Below, one piece after another: positions 23,601 through 35,829 of a stretch of DNA of 64,000 nucleotides. The stretch is taken from positions 1,612,001-1,676,000 of the forward strand of contig CM056874.1 in NCBI GenBank assembly GCA_029876055.1. The letters are read 5' to 3'. Each line of letters starts with the position of its first letter. Position 1 is the stretch's first letter. The translations under genes and the position numbers were made by a program. Source of the DNA: Madurella fahalii (taxonomy: Eukaryota > Ascomycota > Sordariomycetes > Sordariales). The notes below the pieces were generated by a model. The model was given only the letters and a program-made list of their open reading frames with translations, did not search any database and was not told where the DNA came from.

Positions 23601-23940
23601 TACTTGCCACGCCCCACATCTGCCTTGATGTGAGCAGGCGACGGAAACTGGTTAATTAGCGGAATCAAGACATTTGTACCTATAGTGTCGTACCGCAGAA
23701 GCGCCACCATTGGTAATGATTGCTAATATACAGTTCGCGGTGCATGATCTCATGCCAGCCACGGCTTTTGCTGAAGACACTTATGCATGATGCATCGAAC
23801 TGCGATGACGACCCTAATGTAGCCCTAACCCTAGGTGTTGTCGAAACAGACTCTTGAAGCCGCGCGTAGGAAACACGCGGTAGAGAAGGTGTCCATCTCC
23901 CTACCTTCCGACAACCACTTCGAAATTGACACATCGTCAC
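20620..23940. other. Balanced-composition stretch without a supportable gene
   Basis: About 3.3 kb of non-repetitive, non-RIP sequence between the short lectin-like gene and the HET gene. Open stretches up to about 106 codons exist on both strands, but none shows a recognisable motif, a conserved partner in the window or a convincing splice chain. It probably contains the promoters of the two flanking genes. CCCTAACCCTAGG at 23822 is a two-unit telomere-like string and not evidence of a chromosome end. Confidence 0.5.
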
Positions 23941-23948
23941 CTCTGACA

Positions 23949-25774
23949 ATGAGGCTGTTAAACACGGACAGTCTTGCTGTCGAAGACTATCCGGGCCCTG
24001 AATCAAACAAGTGCCCACAGTATTGCATCCTGTCGCACACATGGGGTCCCGAAGAAGTAACTCTGCAGGAGATGCAAAGCCCAACGCGTGCCGTCAAGGC
24101 AAAGAGTGGATATAGGAAGGTGGAGGGTTGTGCTGCAAAGGCTAAGAAAGACGGTTTCCAATATATCTGGATCGACACTTGCTGGTGAGCGACTTTTTTG
24201 ACGAGAACTGATTCTTCTGGGACCTCAAAGCTAACTAGACTGTCAGCATCGACAAGACAAGCAGCGCGGAACTCTCCGAAGCTATCAACTCAATGTACCT
24301 TTGGTATAAAATGTCGCACATCTGCTACGCCTATCTCAGCGACATAGCTACTAGCTCGAACGTCCTTGGCCCTGATGGGGCATTGTCCGAAGTCTTAGTC
24401 GACAAAACAAGGTCATTTCGAAAGAGCAGATGGTTCACTCGCGGCTGGACGCTGCAAGAGCTGATAGCACCGCCGGTTTTGGAGTTTTACGCCGCCGATT
24501 GGACAGAGATTGGGACGAAAGTAGGCCTGGCTAGCAGCCTCTCAGCCATCACAGGCATCAGCAAGCCCGTTCTCCGCGGAATCAAGGAGCCGTCTACGTG
24601 TCTTGTGTCCGAGAGGATGTCATGGGCTGCGACGAGGAATACCACAAGAGTCGAAGATCGGGCGTATTCCCTCTTGGGTATCTTCAATATCCACATGCCC
24701 CTCATCTACGGAGAGGGCGAACATGCTTTCCAGCGCCTTCAGGAGGAGATCTTGAAGACTTCCGAGGACCATTCTCTTTACGCCTCCTCAAGGCTGTCTG
24801 CAGGTTCAGTGGACGGAAGTCGGTCAAGGTCTAGAGTCCAGCAGCTTTCGGATACGGCACTTGGTGCCTTGGAAGCTTATGCCAAGGATCTGCGTGCTCT
24901 TTTTGCAAGAAGCCCGGGCGATTTCCTTATATCCGGTAACGACTCAAGCAACTTATCTCTCGATCGATCGTTCCTAAGTACCCTCCACGCTGCTAGTTTG
25001 AGCGACGATGCCCCGGCTATGACAGGAAGGGGGCTCCGTATCAGGCTGCCCATCTTTGAGTTCACCACTGAAAATAGAACGAGTGACGAACGCATCTGTC
25101 TTGCCTATATCAATTGCAAGCTAGGCAAAATGCCTATCTGTGTGGCTCTGTGGCGTGAAAGCCCACAGTCCACTGTTTATCAGCGGATGCGAACAAAGGA
25201 AGCGGACCTTTTCTCCCCATCGATCAGCCTTAATTATTTTAAGCCGACAACTATCTATATCGAGCATGCCAGAACGCCACCTGGAGACGGCCACGACAGT
25301 CGGTCCTTCACTTACGGTATCACCCTTTTTGTTGCTCCAGGGTTAGGGAACCCACTGGAGGACAGATACGACTACCGAATCATATCCCGTGTTCCGGGCC
25401 CCAAAACAGTGGCTTGTCTTTCATTCCCTTTAGACCTACGTCTGTCACTCAATGATATAGGGTTAGTTTGCTGGAGAACAACATATACACATGTCCCTCT
25501 CATCCTCGTAGCCTTTGGATGGAGATGGTGCCACGTACTGGGGTCTGACGACATCGAAATGCAAGAGATTCTGATCAGCGCTGAGGGATGGACTGAGGAC
25601 TTTGAGGAGGCAACGGCTCGCTTCCTAGATACCGCACCTCGCAAAACTGGCCCCATCACTAAGATTGTTGGCAAGCTACGCGTCCAGGTATCTATGTGGA
25701 AGTCTGAGGAGATTTCCAGTCCGTGGGATTACACCGTAGACATCAACATTCGGCCGGTAGACACATGGGGCTGA
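23949..25774 (+). CDS. HET-domain (heterokaryon incompatibility) protein, 587 aa, two exons
   Basis: Exon 1 23949-24184, intron 24185-24246 (62 nt; GTGAGC donor, GCTAAC branch, TCAG acceptor), exon 2 24247-25774. The junction splits a TGC codon and restores WIDTCCIDKTSSAEL. The ATG at 23949 opens MRLLNT, the classical HET start. HET motifs follow in order: YCILSHTWG (about residue 25), GYRKVEGCAAKAKKDG, the WIDTCCIDK core (about 75-83), MYLWYKMSHICYAYLSD, RWFTRGWTLQELIAP, and MSWAATRNTTRVEDRAYSLLGIF-type sequence ending in YGEGEHAFQRLQEEI. The C-terminal 330 residues are variable and unrecognised, as usual. HET proteins trigger cell death on fusion of genetically different hyphae; the partner is unknown. 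Intact, with balanced base composition, next to lectin-like genes. High confidence. Confidence 0.95.
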
Positions 25775-26506
25775 CAAGAATGGTAACTACTGACTGCTAC
25801 TGTTCTCTACGTCGAGTTCGACTGGGCGACACCCGGTATGTAATGTAAATCTCTGTGATAGCACTTAACGCCGTCGCTGAAACTGCTCACATATATTCTG
25901 TATGTGAAATGAAACGTCAACAGCTCTTGCCTCAGTAGAACCGGCCTGGGGCCAAGCATTTAGGGGAGAATTTGGCGAGTTGTCAGCCCTTGTTGGCAGT
26001 CATGATATCGATGGCTTATTCGCCCAACGACTGGATTGAGGCGATTTGCCTGAAAAATCTTTGCTGACAATGGAGAACTCTGGAATAACATGAATGCGGG
26101 CGTTGTCCACCCTGGATTTGCAAGTAAATCACCGTACCCACATATCGGACACCCTACATCTCAGTGTCTGTCAGACAAACCACAATGTCTACCCAACTTC
26201 AACTTGCCGCAACATAGTCAATTCTATGCCAAATTACACTATATTTTGGGAACTGCTTTTTCAATTACTTGTAGTACTCCATATCAAGCAAGACTTTTAG
26301 GAGATCTTAGTTAGCTTGAAAAAGACTAGCCCTTATCTAAGGTCTAGACCTACCTCGGAATTCAATGATCAACCTTACAGTCGAATTCAAGGCTGTCAAC
26401 CCAAGGCATGTTATACACGCCATTGAGTGGCAACACATCATGATTGCCACCTTCGACCTCGACCTTTGTAGTTCCGAAGGCGACAATTGTATTTAGAATA
26501 CAATGA
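25775..26506. other. Intergenic stretch between convergent HET and lectin genes
   Basis: Convergent 3' ends; no gene supported. Short open stretches near 26090-26314 lack motifs. Composition drifts toward AT near 26250-26340. Confidence 0.5.
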
Positions 26507-27430
26507 TTACATAGGTGCTACCTCAACCGCTAGCCACCTAAACTGAACGGTTTGCCCAACGTCGCCAAAAACACCTACACTGAATCCTTCTCGGTCCACA
26601 TTAGGGCCTGAGCCACTCAAGAGATAGAGCGAAAACCACTTGAATGTACCATATATGTCCGAACCGAAGTCAGGGGTGAGTTGCACATGCGGGACGCGCT
26701 CAAATCTCTGGCGAAACGTAAACCGCGTCGGCATACCATCTGCACGACGCGTCACTTTTGCTGTGCCCGCCTCGACACGTTGAAGGAACCCGTGCTCACT
26801 GGTTCCGACTGCGTTTAATAACTCAGTAAGGCGGTGGGTGGCCTTGGGGATTGATAGAGCCAGACTCACCGGAATCATGAATGCCGACCATATCCCCTTT
26901 ACGTGTCCTACTTCTAGCCCTAGGTCAGCGGGGAACTGTGGTAATGGGCTAAGATGATGTTTTTTTTTTGGGCTTGTTTTTGGGGGTGAGGGTTCGGTCG
27001 ACGAATAGGGGTTTTGCTACACTTACCCGACGCCAACGCGGATGGACTGGAATATAATGTCCGAGCTGACGTTGTCAAACGTCACGTACACAGTCAAGGC
27101 GAGGCCCTTGGTATCCTCCGCTTTGACGGCAGGCACGTCTAGCTCGAATGATGCTGTCATGTCCATCTCATCTTCCCTGAACAGCTCTCTGTTGGCGGAG
27201 AAGATCCTGACACCGTCAACGCGCGTCGACTGGGAGGAGAAGGCAATCGCAACGGCTGTCAACGTAGGAGAGCCCAAGGGCAGGCCGTAGATGGGGAAGT
27301 GGACGGCGCCTTGGAGCTTGTTCGCATTCGTGGGCCTGATAGTTGACCCTTTCCCTTTCACCTCCATCCGGAACTCGTAGTCCGGGTTGATGATGGCCGA
27401 CAGGCCATGAGAAGACACCCAGGTGGGCAT
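26507..27430 (-). CDS. Two-domain protein with C-terminal H-type lectin domain, 247 aa, three exons
   Basis: Minus strand: exon 1 27430-27027, intron 119 nt (27026-26908; GTAAGT donor, GCTGAC branch), exon 2 26907-26870, intron 61 nt (26869-26809; GTGAGT donor, CGCAG acceptor), exon 3 26808-26507. Phases sum to 248 codons including stop. Residues 1-134 are the beta-rich domain also encoded at 20136-20543. The last 75 residues show the H-type lectin pattern: RFTFRQRFERVPHVQLTP, then an aromatic stretch, GFSVGVF and VQFRWLAVEV (family pattern F..pP.V...GF.l.v.t......v.WlA). H-type lectins bind N-acetylgalactosamine-type sugars; ligand here unknown. The start could be the in-frame ATG at 27436 instead; 27430 is chosen because it aligns with the paralogue. 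Exon 2's left edge could also be either of two upstream AGs in the same frame. No secretion signal. Confidence 0.7.
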
Positions 27431-27930
27431 TCTCATGGAATTGCCGTCTGCTGCAACTAGGAATATGCCGGACGCCCAAATAATGTTGCAAGGCACTGTA
27501 GATTGACAATCGGCTCACGCAAACTCTAGTGTTGGACACAGATGGGTAGAGGGAGAGGCGCGATTCACTGAGGACAGAGCGGTAGCGGAACGTGGGACGG
27601 TCTGGAAGGCAAATATATGTATGAGCTCGAGATTTCGCTTTGCCTTGGAGGGTGGGATCTGGTTGGGCGGTTCTGGGTAGGAATTGGGCCGCTCTAAGTG
27701 TTGCCCCCCGCTTGGCACAGCGAGGGTATAATTATGATCGAAGTGACTTGTACGTGCGGACAAGGATACTGTGGATCGGTTGTCTGGGGTACCATGATGA
27801 TTCGTCCAAGGCACCTTAGCTCGCATTACTCGGCATACCCCGCCGCTGTGCAGTGTGCAGTTTCAGCATGGTTGGTGCATTGCTACTCCGCATTTGGAAC
27901 ACCATGTCAGCCCCACCTTTTTGGTTCACC

Positions 27931-28201
27931 TGTCGGAAACACGGCACCTCTGAATCTTGGGAAATGATAGTTGAGGGTTTTTTATATGTCTTGTCTTGAT
28001 TGTGTTGATTGTCGCTGTCTTCTGCATTGTCTATCTTTGCTAGAGAGTTTGCTCCTTTTATAGACGAGATACGCGTACAGGATGACGTCCGTACAGTGGC
28101 GCAGTTAGCTGCCAGTCTTCCTTAGCTCAATAGAGTACATGGGTTTGGCTCCTGCACTAGATCCTGTGATCCTGATCCTTTGGCACATAATCCTTTTGAC
28201 A
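27931..28201 (-). repeat. T1 solo LTR
   Basis: A 271-bp copy, TGTCGGAAACACGGCACC...TTTTGACA, with perfect TCACC duplications at 27926-27930 and 28202-28206. It marks the right border of the gene island; AT-rich repeats begin just beyond. Confidence 0.9.
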
Positions 28202-28445
28202 TCACCCCCTTCTTTGGACAGCTAGATCGTTAGTCAGATAAGAAGCTGCAGGTACTACGCAAAACGGCTCAAAACTGATCTTAGCTTCTAGCTATGCTTA
28301 GAGTTTTTATATATAGCTATTGGTCATATCTTATCCTGTACATTATTTTAGCCATTAGAGTCAAATTAGCTGCTTACTATTAATGCTAGAAGAAAAAGAG
28401 TCAAATTCTAGAATCTAGTTAATAGGGCTAATTAGATAACGTGAA

Positions 28446-29380
28446 TCATAAGCAAGCGATACATCCAAGCAAGTAACACACTCCACTACCCCAATTGAAC
28501 TTTCGTACCAGATCACGAATTTCTTTACTACAAAATATACACGCCTTACGAAATAAAACGTAATTATAACTAGCCCTCTAGATTAAAGTAGTTGTATAAC
28601 AAGGAAATCAAAAAGTTAATACATAATTACATTTTACTATATTACTAAGCCCAATTTCTTTCTCGTATTCTATAATGCATTTCAAGCAACATTTCAACCT
28701 AAGAATGTATAAAGTGGTTTTCGAAGAGCAAACCTTATTCTATTTAACCTAGAGAAAGTAATTTCTATGTTAAATATCAAGCTTTATACACTAATACTAA
28801 CTAGTACCCTTGATTCTTTGTATAATAGCTAGATCTCTTAAACACTACGAAATACCGTCGAGGTCTCTCTATAGTCAATGCATATCAAGGATTGTATTAC
28901 TAGGTATCAAAGCAGCTTACCTACTCCAATCCTTAAAACCTTTAATCAAATTATAAAAGGTATAATAAAAGTTATATACGAGAGAGTGTTGATAAAGACT
29001 TATATATAAGAGTTTAAAGAGGCAAATATAGCTTTAACCAAATGTTAGAAAGCTAAAAAAAGTCGTATTTGAGTAGGAAGACCACTTACTGTACAGAATA
29101 CAAGTGATATTCTAGCTGAAAGAGATGTATATATTCTACGAAAAGAGGAAAAGCGATTGGGAGTTGATTGTATAAGGAGTAGTATAGAAGGTTCATAAAA
29201 CTATAGTAATTGCAGTAAAATAGGATATAATTCTCATACATATTAGGAGGATGCAAAAATAGATGAAAAATTAGATTCTATATATTTTCAGCAGATTATT
29301 TCTTTTATAATACTAGTATTTTATATGAAAGTTTAATTGAGGTAGTGTAATATATTACTCACTTAGATATATTGCTCTTT
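28446..29380 (+). mobile_element. Deleted pogo-like derivative (about 0.93 kb)
   Basis: The left end (AAGCGATACATCCAAGCAAGTAACACACTCCACTACCCC) and right end are inverted relatives and match the 5' end of the pogo copy near 38690. Inside, a short N-terminal remnant is followed by a C-terminal remnant reading NYSNCSKIGYNSHT (knuckle) and DEKLDS. The DDE domain is missing, so it was a non-autonomous derivative. RIP stops throughout. Confidence 0.55.
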
Positions 29381-29711
29381 GTGATTTACATTACTTAGAA
29401 TTACTAGAATATAGATAAGTTTTAACTATTATAGTTATCTAAACTCTATAAAAGAGCTTTACCATCTTATAATATAATTTTCTACTCTTAATATTTATAA
29501 TTAGGATTATTTAGTATATAACTGAGATATATAAAGAGAGTTAATTGTAAGAGAACTAGATCTATCTAACTATAAAATAAGTCGAATAGTTATAACCTAT
29601 ACTAATAGACTTCTCTAGAAAAGCTCTATCTAATGATACTAGTTATAGCTATTAAGAGGTAAAGACCTCTTTTTACATAGTATAGAGCAAAGGTGAGAAG
29701 TAGAAGATTGG

Positions 29712-29962
29712 TGTAAAGGGGTTGTTCTGGGAACACGTTGAGGGAGGTGGACCACGATGTCTTGATACCGAAAAGACCTGGACCAGCGGGCGATATCTTG
29801 GTGAACAGCCTCCTATTAATTACACAGAGACTGATCCTTATGGATCAGAAGTACCCCGCGTAAGAGAGTTCCCTTACGGGGTTCTTATCTATCCTGTATC
29901 GTGATATCATCTAGCATCATTCAGCGGGTCCTCCTGACCTTCGTCTAGAGACTCTCGTTACA
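29712..29962 (-). repeat. LTR-A (3' LTR)
   Basis: Left LTR of the complete element, starting TGTAAAGGGG on the plus strand and ending CTCTCGTTACA, preceded by ATTGG. Same length as 36845-37095. Confidence 0.9.
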
Positions 29963-30444
29963 AATTATCCTCCCCTCTATAGAACCTGTCCTCAGGTTCC
30001 TTACTACTAAGGATCGTCTGAACTTAGGGGGTAAGACTTAGGATGACATCGGGTAGATATCAGGTATATATCGAGTACTATTCGTAGCCGCATAAATGGA
30101 TAAATATCGAACCGGTAGACCTTATAGTCCATCCGCTCTAACGAGCTGTATAGTAGGAAAGGAGAAACGATGGTTTGGGGTAAGGAGTAAGTCGTCTTAT
30201 AGTCAGGAGGTTTTCGGGAAAAGTTCGGCCGGTTATCGGGCTATAATAGGATTCGTAGCTCCGAGGTCCTACTTTCCCAGTTCGGGCCTGAGATCCGAAT
30301 TACAGCCGAATCGTCCAGATTTCTATCCGAACTTATATATTGTCCTCGTAACTTCAAAACATATAAAGATTATATAACTACTTAATCGCAAGGCTTATAT
30401 ACAGTTACAAATTTACAGATATATATTAGCCGTTTCTCCTCGGG

Positions 30445-30452
30445 TATAAATA
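30445..30452 (+). promoter_or_regulatory. TATA box of antisense extra gene, family A
   Basis: TATAAATA within CGGGTATAAATACCCC, about 190 bp upstream of the inferred start codon. The same box is conserved at about 10205 and, on the minus strand, at about 52243, each followed by a long CT-rich leader (CTCTCT runs at 30566-30607). It points away from the 3' LTR and opposite to pol. Confidence 0.6.
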
Positions 30453-30641
30453 CCCCTCTCCTCTCCTACCTTTTCTAAAACTTTTCTTCTTCAAGCTCTC
30501 TTCTATACGTTATTTCGCTCGCTTTTCGCTCTACTCCTATATATAGCTCGCTGCCCGTCCTCGCCTCTCTCTCCCTCTCTCTCTCTTCCTCTCTCTCTCT
30601 TTCTCTCTTCTCGTCATCGCTTCAGCTACTTTTCCGTCGCG

Positions 30642-31542
30642 ATAGACGCTTTTACCGCCTCCGCCGTCGAGGTCACGTCGTATATAAAATATATTCACTC
30701 GGTATTTAAAAACACCAACTCTCACTCCAGCAAGGTCTTTACAATTAACTGTTCTTTCAAGTAGTCGACCTCCTTATATTGCTCCTATTATAACATAAAG
30801 AAAGAGTTATATACGCCGGTAAGTTATATACATTTTCGGCAGATTAGTAGAGGATTTGCTAACGATTATAGGCCGTTACTAGAATAGTTAGTAACTCCGT
30901 CGACCTCATAATCCTTATCGACGTAGCTCGCACTATCGTCGATTATCGTATAGAGGACGCCGAAAGCGAGCTCGACGAGGAGGGTAATCGCCCTCAAGTT
31001 TCTACACTATCTCGCTGTAGCTATAAGAAGATCGCCGCCGCTGCTAAAGATCTAGTCGGGGCTTTCGACGCCGCCGAAACCGCTTATCGCCGCCAATTCG
31101 GTATTTCCGGCGCTACTAAGCCGTCTTCTATAAATACATTTGTTTCGCTTATCTTCGTATACAAATCGCTGATATCTCGATAGCAAGTTTATATAGTATA
31201 TTGCTCTATAGTCGCGCTATATAGCTAACTCCGCCTATAGTAGTCGTCCTGTCCTAGTCGGAACTACGGCTGTAATACCAACGTCAGTCTCAATCACTAT
31301 ATTTCTACTAAGTTATTACTAACTTTTTACAGTACGAGTCTAAGGTATATACCTAGGAGGTACAGTCTGTTACTCGTCTATCGCTTAGCGACATTAGTTT
31401 CGTAGGTTGGTCGGGCGCTAAACACCGTTTTCTTAAGAAGGTTAAGGAAGAGATTGCTGCTAATATAGAGGATACGGAAGCCTAGCAGATTTAGGTAGAG
31501 GTAGCTCCTAATTTAGAGCTAGTACCGACCTCAATTTTCTGA
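30642..31542 (+). pseudogene. Antisense three-exon extra gene of family-A chromovirus (265-aa frame)
   Basis: Exon 1 30642-30818 (177 nt), intron 53 nt (30819-30871; GTAAGT, GCTAAC branch, ATAG), exon 2 30872-31282 (411 nt), intron 50 nt (31283-31332; GTCAGT donor, ACTAAC branch, ACAG), exon 3 31333-31542 (210 nt with TGA). All exons are multiples of three and all junctions phase 0. Exon 1 carries the cysteine motif (best seen at 10.4 kb). Exon 2 reads SVDLIILIDVARTIVDYRI, an acidic EDAESELDEEG, then KKIAAAAKDLVGAFDAAETA, probably helical. Exon 3 reads DISFVGWSGAKHRFLKKVKEE and ends LELVPTSIF. Internal stops are TAG/TAA in CAG/CAA/TGG-like positions, and the start is ATA for ATG, all RIP-type. 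It lies antisense to pol, between chromodomain and 3' LTR. Unrecognised; the Cys-x2-Cys part suggests metal or nucleic-acid binding, by inference only. Confidence 0.75.
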
Positions 31543-31719
31543 GGTTTATATTGTTTTCAGGGGTTTTTCTAGGGTATTTCGGTTGGGGTTAGCGTCTGGT
31601 ATACCCCGGGACATAGCTTTATACAGGTAGACATTAATTAATATCTTATCGCCTATACTTTCACTAGTTTTCGCGTACTTTTCGGAATTATAATACTAGC
31701 TTAGATATATTTATTATAT

Positions 31720-31885
31720 CCTCTTCTAATACCCACTGATTATACTCCGAAGGCCAGCCTGCCTATTTGACTAAAAAGAAGGTTTTACCCTAGAATTTTC
31801 TCTTATCTCGAATCTCTTTAACTTCCTACTCTCCGTCGTCCTCAAGGTCTGATATCGGTATTACGGACGAATCGTCTCCTTTTCG
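31720..31885 (-). pseudogene. Chromodomain at integrase C-terminus, family A
   Basis: Minus strand matches the plus-strand copy at 50870-51015, whose reading is EVKEIRNERIF, GKTFFLVK, ASWPSEYNQ. This is the chromodomain signature that defines chromoviruses. Stops replace the tryptophans and glutamines. Confidence 0.7.
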
Positions 31886-32512
31886 GCTATACTACAGTTC
31901 CAATATTGACATAGGAAATACATTATTCAAATGATCGTATTTATCCGGGAGTACTAGACGATAAGCCAGCAATCCAACTCGGTTTAGAATACGAAATAGA
32001 CTGATAAACTTGGGTACCAATTTCCTCGGTAACTTAAATCTCAAATTCCAGGTTAATAACAATACCAAACTTCCATTCTTGAACTCCTTTTTTGTATACT
32101 TCTCGTCGTAATATCGTTTCTAGACTGCCACAGCTTCAGCCCAATTTTGTTCTAACTATTTTCTCAGCTCAATAAGTTTTTTAATTCTTTTAATTACACT
32201 AGGTATCCTCCTCTCTTATATATCGCCCTCGATACAGCGGGAAATCAGAGGTTAATAACCTATTAGTACTTCAAAGGGACTTATCTTAATTATAGAATTA
32301 ACAGCACTATTAACAACAAATTCTGCTTCTAGGAGGAGATTTACCTAGGTAATTTAGTTTTAGTATACGAAATAACAGAGGTATTGAATAAGTATTTAAT
32401 TTACTTACTCCGTTTGCCTGTCGGTTTATAGGTAAAAAGCGGTCGAAAACCGCTTATATACCTTTTATAGGTAACATAAATCGCTCCAAAACTATAATAT
32501 AAAAACAGAACC

Positions 32513-32752
32513 TCAATCACTAACGCAGCTATCAATAGGGCTATACTTGAGTTCAATCTCTTTATAAACAAGCTCTGCCAATTCTTGGCTAGTAATAGTA
32601 GTAGATACTGGGAAGAATCGGTTTATCTTCATATACCGATCGACAACTACTAGAATTACGTCCTTCTCGGAGCTATCGGGACTCTTCACTACAGGAAAAC
32701 CTACGATAAAGTCTATAGTAATTTCGCTCCAAGGTCGTATAGGAATCGGCAA
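32513..32752 (-). pseudogene. Integrase catalytic core segment, family A
   Basis: An 80-codon open stretch on the minus strand containing PWSEITIDFIVGFPVV, DVILVVVDRYMKINRFFP and ELAELVYKEI. This is the Ty3/gypsy integrase core: WxxxTxDFIxxLP with the first catalytic Asp, then VVVDRxSK. The second Asp and the Glu lie in the broken continuation to the left. Confidence 0.85.
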
Positions 32753-34159
32753 CGATTCGAGCGATCTATATGGCTTATACCGTCTTATCTTATTAACTTA
32801 GTAGGTATAGCAGGTTCTACAGTAGTCTTTAATATCTTTGGTTATACTATACTAGAAGTATTTTCTTTATAATAGTTCGAGAGTCTTTTCGACACCAAAA
32901 TAACCTATTAACGGATCATTATAAAAAAGCTGGAGTAACTCCTACTTAACGGCTTACTCTACTGGGACGAATAATCGTCTTTGATATAGCAATTCTTACT
33001 CGTATCCAAGTGCCTATTCAGGCGAAACTCTCTAGTTTTAGGCTGGACTTACCAGCCTTTCCTTAATTTTTAGAGTTATCGGATCTGTAGCTTATAGCTT
33101 TAGAATCAATTCTCTTATAGATTTCGATAGTTCTATAGTATAAACCGCTTCTAGTCGAGTGTACTCTCTTGTATATTAACGAGTAACAATCTATTCCCAT
33201 CTAAGCTAATCAGCTTCTTAGTAATCCTAAGGTTCTAGCAGGTAAATACTTAGCGATCCTATAGTAACTTCTAAAGGACAACCTATTGTTTCGGGTTTCC
33301 AACTAGCTAGTTTACTAGGGTCCTATATACTAGTATCTTCGCCATTCTCTAGTATACAGTAGGCTCTCTTAACCCCTTCTGCAGTTGTCTTTCCGACCCG
33401 GGTACTAGCTGATTTACCAAGGTTTCTTATACGAGCTAATTTACTCTCTTCTATATAATAGGCAATCTTATTTCTTTCTGCAATTAGCTTTCTAATCCGG
33501 TTTGCCCGAGTAATTTTGCTCTCAAAAGTAGATATCTATTCGAGTCTATCAGGACGTTCTTTATCCTCGTAATCTGGTCTTCTCGAAGGGCTATTGGCCG
33601 GATTTCGCTTCCCAGGCTAATACTTAATAGTGAAATCAAATCCTATTAAATATATATACTATCTAGCCTGTCGGCCGTTCAATCGGTTTTGCTTTATAAA
33701 CCTTTATAGGTTATTGTAATCCGAAAACACAGTAACTTTATAGCAACTCCCTTCAATATAGTATCGCCAATGCTTAAAGGCTTCTACAATAGCTATTATC
33801 TCCTTATCAGGAGTTCTATAGTCCTAGGCCAGTCCAGAAAACTTCGCCGACTAGAACGTAATAGGATATTTTCAGCCCCCTTTCGGGACCTACAACAGGA
33901 CAGCTTCTATTACAAAGTCAGAGGTATCTATCTTAATAATAACAGGGAGTTCGGGGTCGAAATAATGCAAAACTAGCGTATCTTGAAATACTCTCTTGAG
34001 CTACGCAAATACCGTACACTCTTCAGCCTCTAACCGGAGGGTTCCCGGTTTTCGTCCGTTCTATAACCCCTTTAGCAAATTACTCAATAGTAATACAATC
34101 TCTAAATAACCTCGAATAAATCGACGGTAAAAATTGCAAAATCCTAAGAAAATTTAGAT

Positions 34160-34700
34160 ATCTCAATAGGACTATAGTTCAGGCCAATCTTAGATAGTCT
34201 GAATTCATACCGAATCTATACCGATACCTTCGGGAGTTAAAACATAACCCAGAAATTCTACCTTATCCTAATAAAATAAATACTTACTGGGCTTATAGTA
34301 TAACTACACTTGTTTTAGGCATTCCAGGACTCGTCGGAGGTAAGTTATATAGGTTTCCCGATCTAGGGAGAAAATTAAAATATCATCTAAATAATATATA
34401 CAACAATCATCTAGTAGCCCGTCTAAAGCAGTCTGAATATAACTTTAGAAGGTCGTAGGAGCATTTATTAGGCCAAAAGGTATAACAAGATACTCAAACA
34501 GACTATATCAGGTACAGAAAACCGTCTTCTATTCGTCTCCTTCTCGGATACAAATCCGGTAGTATACCTCTTTTAGGTCCAACTTTGTAAAATACTTTAC
34601 TCCGGATACTTAGTCCAAGAGTTCTGAGATCAACGGTAAAGGGTACCAATTCTTAACCGTTATCCGGTTAAATCCATAGTAATCTATATATAAGCGTAGA
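34160..34700 (-). pseudogene. Reverse transcriptase region, family A
   Basis: Minus strand carries the same RT block as 11000-11560, with YLDDILIF at about 34380-34400, and the upstream N-R-T-V-K-N-x-x-P-L-P-like start near 34650. Interrupted by many stops. Confidence 0.7.
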
Positions 34701-35829
34701 GTACTATCTTTCTTTAGGACAAACAAGATAGGACTTGCAGCTAAACTCTAAGATAGACGAATACGATCTTTCGCTAGGTTTTTACGCAGATATTCCTCCA
34801 AAATCGAAAGTTTATATCGTAATAGAGGGTAAAGAGGTCCAACAGGAGGAATAGTATTAGGGAGTAGATCAATAGCATAATCAGTGCTTTTGAAAGAAGG
34901 CAGAATATCTGCATTACTGGAGTTCATAACATCCGTAAAGTCTGAGATTTCAGGGGAGATATCTTCAGGTTTTCAAGGGGTATTCTCCTCTTCCTCCTCG
35001 GGAAAAAGCACCTCCGGCACATCTAGGTACTATATTAAGGAGTAAACACAAGCTTCTCCTCGACATATTTTTAAGAATTTCTTCGGGTTTTTAATCCGAA
35101 TACGCTCCAATTCCGTTATAAACCACTATAAATTCCCTTCTAAATATAACAAGATCTTATAGGATATTAAACTTAGTATCCCAAGAAGAATAGAGGAATC
35201 ATTTATAACAAAGGGGTAATTGATAGCGGTATAAGAAATATATATTCTTTTGGTAATTCCTTAGCAGTCTGTTAGTTCCAAGGGAACTTTATAAACACCA
35301 AATACTTCAACGATATAATAGTCTATAAACCGAATACGGGGTAATTGCATCCCGATCTATCGGAGTTTCCTCTACTTTACGAACTCCAGACTAACAATAT
35401 CAATCTCTACTCCAATATCGAGATCGACTGTAATAGATTGAGAGGCATAGTTCAACAAGGTTGCAAAGTATATATTCGTTCTTTAACTGGAACCCCTAGT
35501 GTATCGTCTTCACCGACATAATCGGGGTTCATATCCGCCGGTATCTGCCGTTTCCCCGCCGATTTAGGCACAATCCCCCACCTCGGCAACTGGGGTACCT
35601 AGTAGCTTTGTTTACTGATACTCCTTTTTATAGGCAGTCGTTGGCGAAATAGGTATTACTACTATAAATAAAACAAGTTAAAGGATTTCCCTAACTGTCT
35701 ATAGAGTTTAGCTAATTGAAATGAGATAGGGTTGACATAAGGTGGTCGTCAGGTTTCGTATATAGCGTTGTTAACTGTACGTTTCGTTAGTAATAACAGG
35801 ATAATAACGCTCTTTAAAGATAAAATAAC

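Noticed and set aside
23822..23836. Telomere repeat (CCCTAACCCTAGG)
   Set aside because: Only two units, and similar strings occur inside E3 (about 39264, 49649) and at 59933; not a chromosome end.
23835..23948. N-terminal extension of the HET protein
   Set aside because: The frame is open upstream but has no ATG; MRLLNT at 23949 is the family's usual start.
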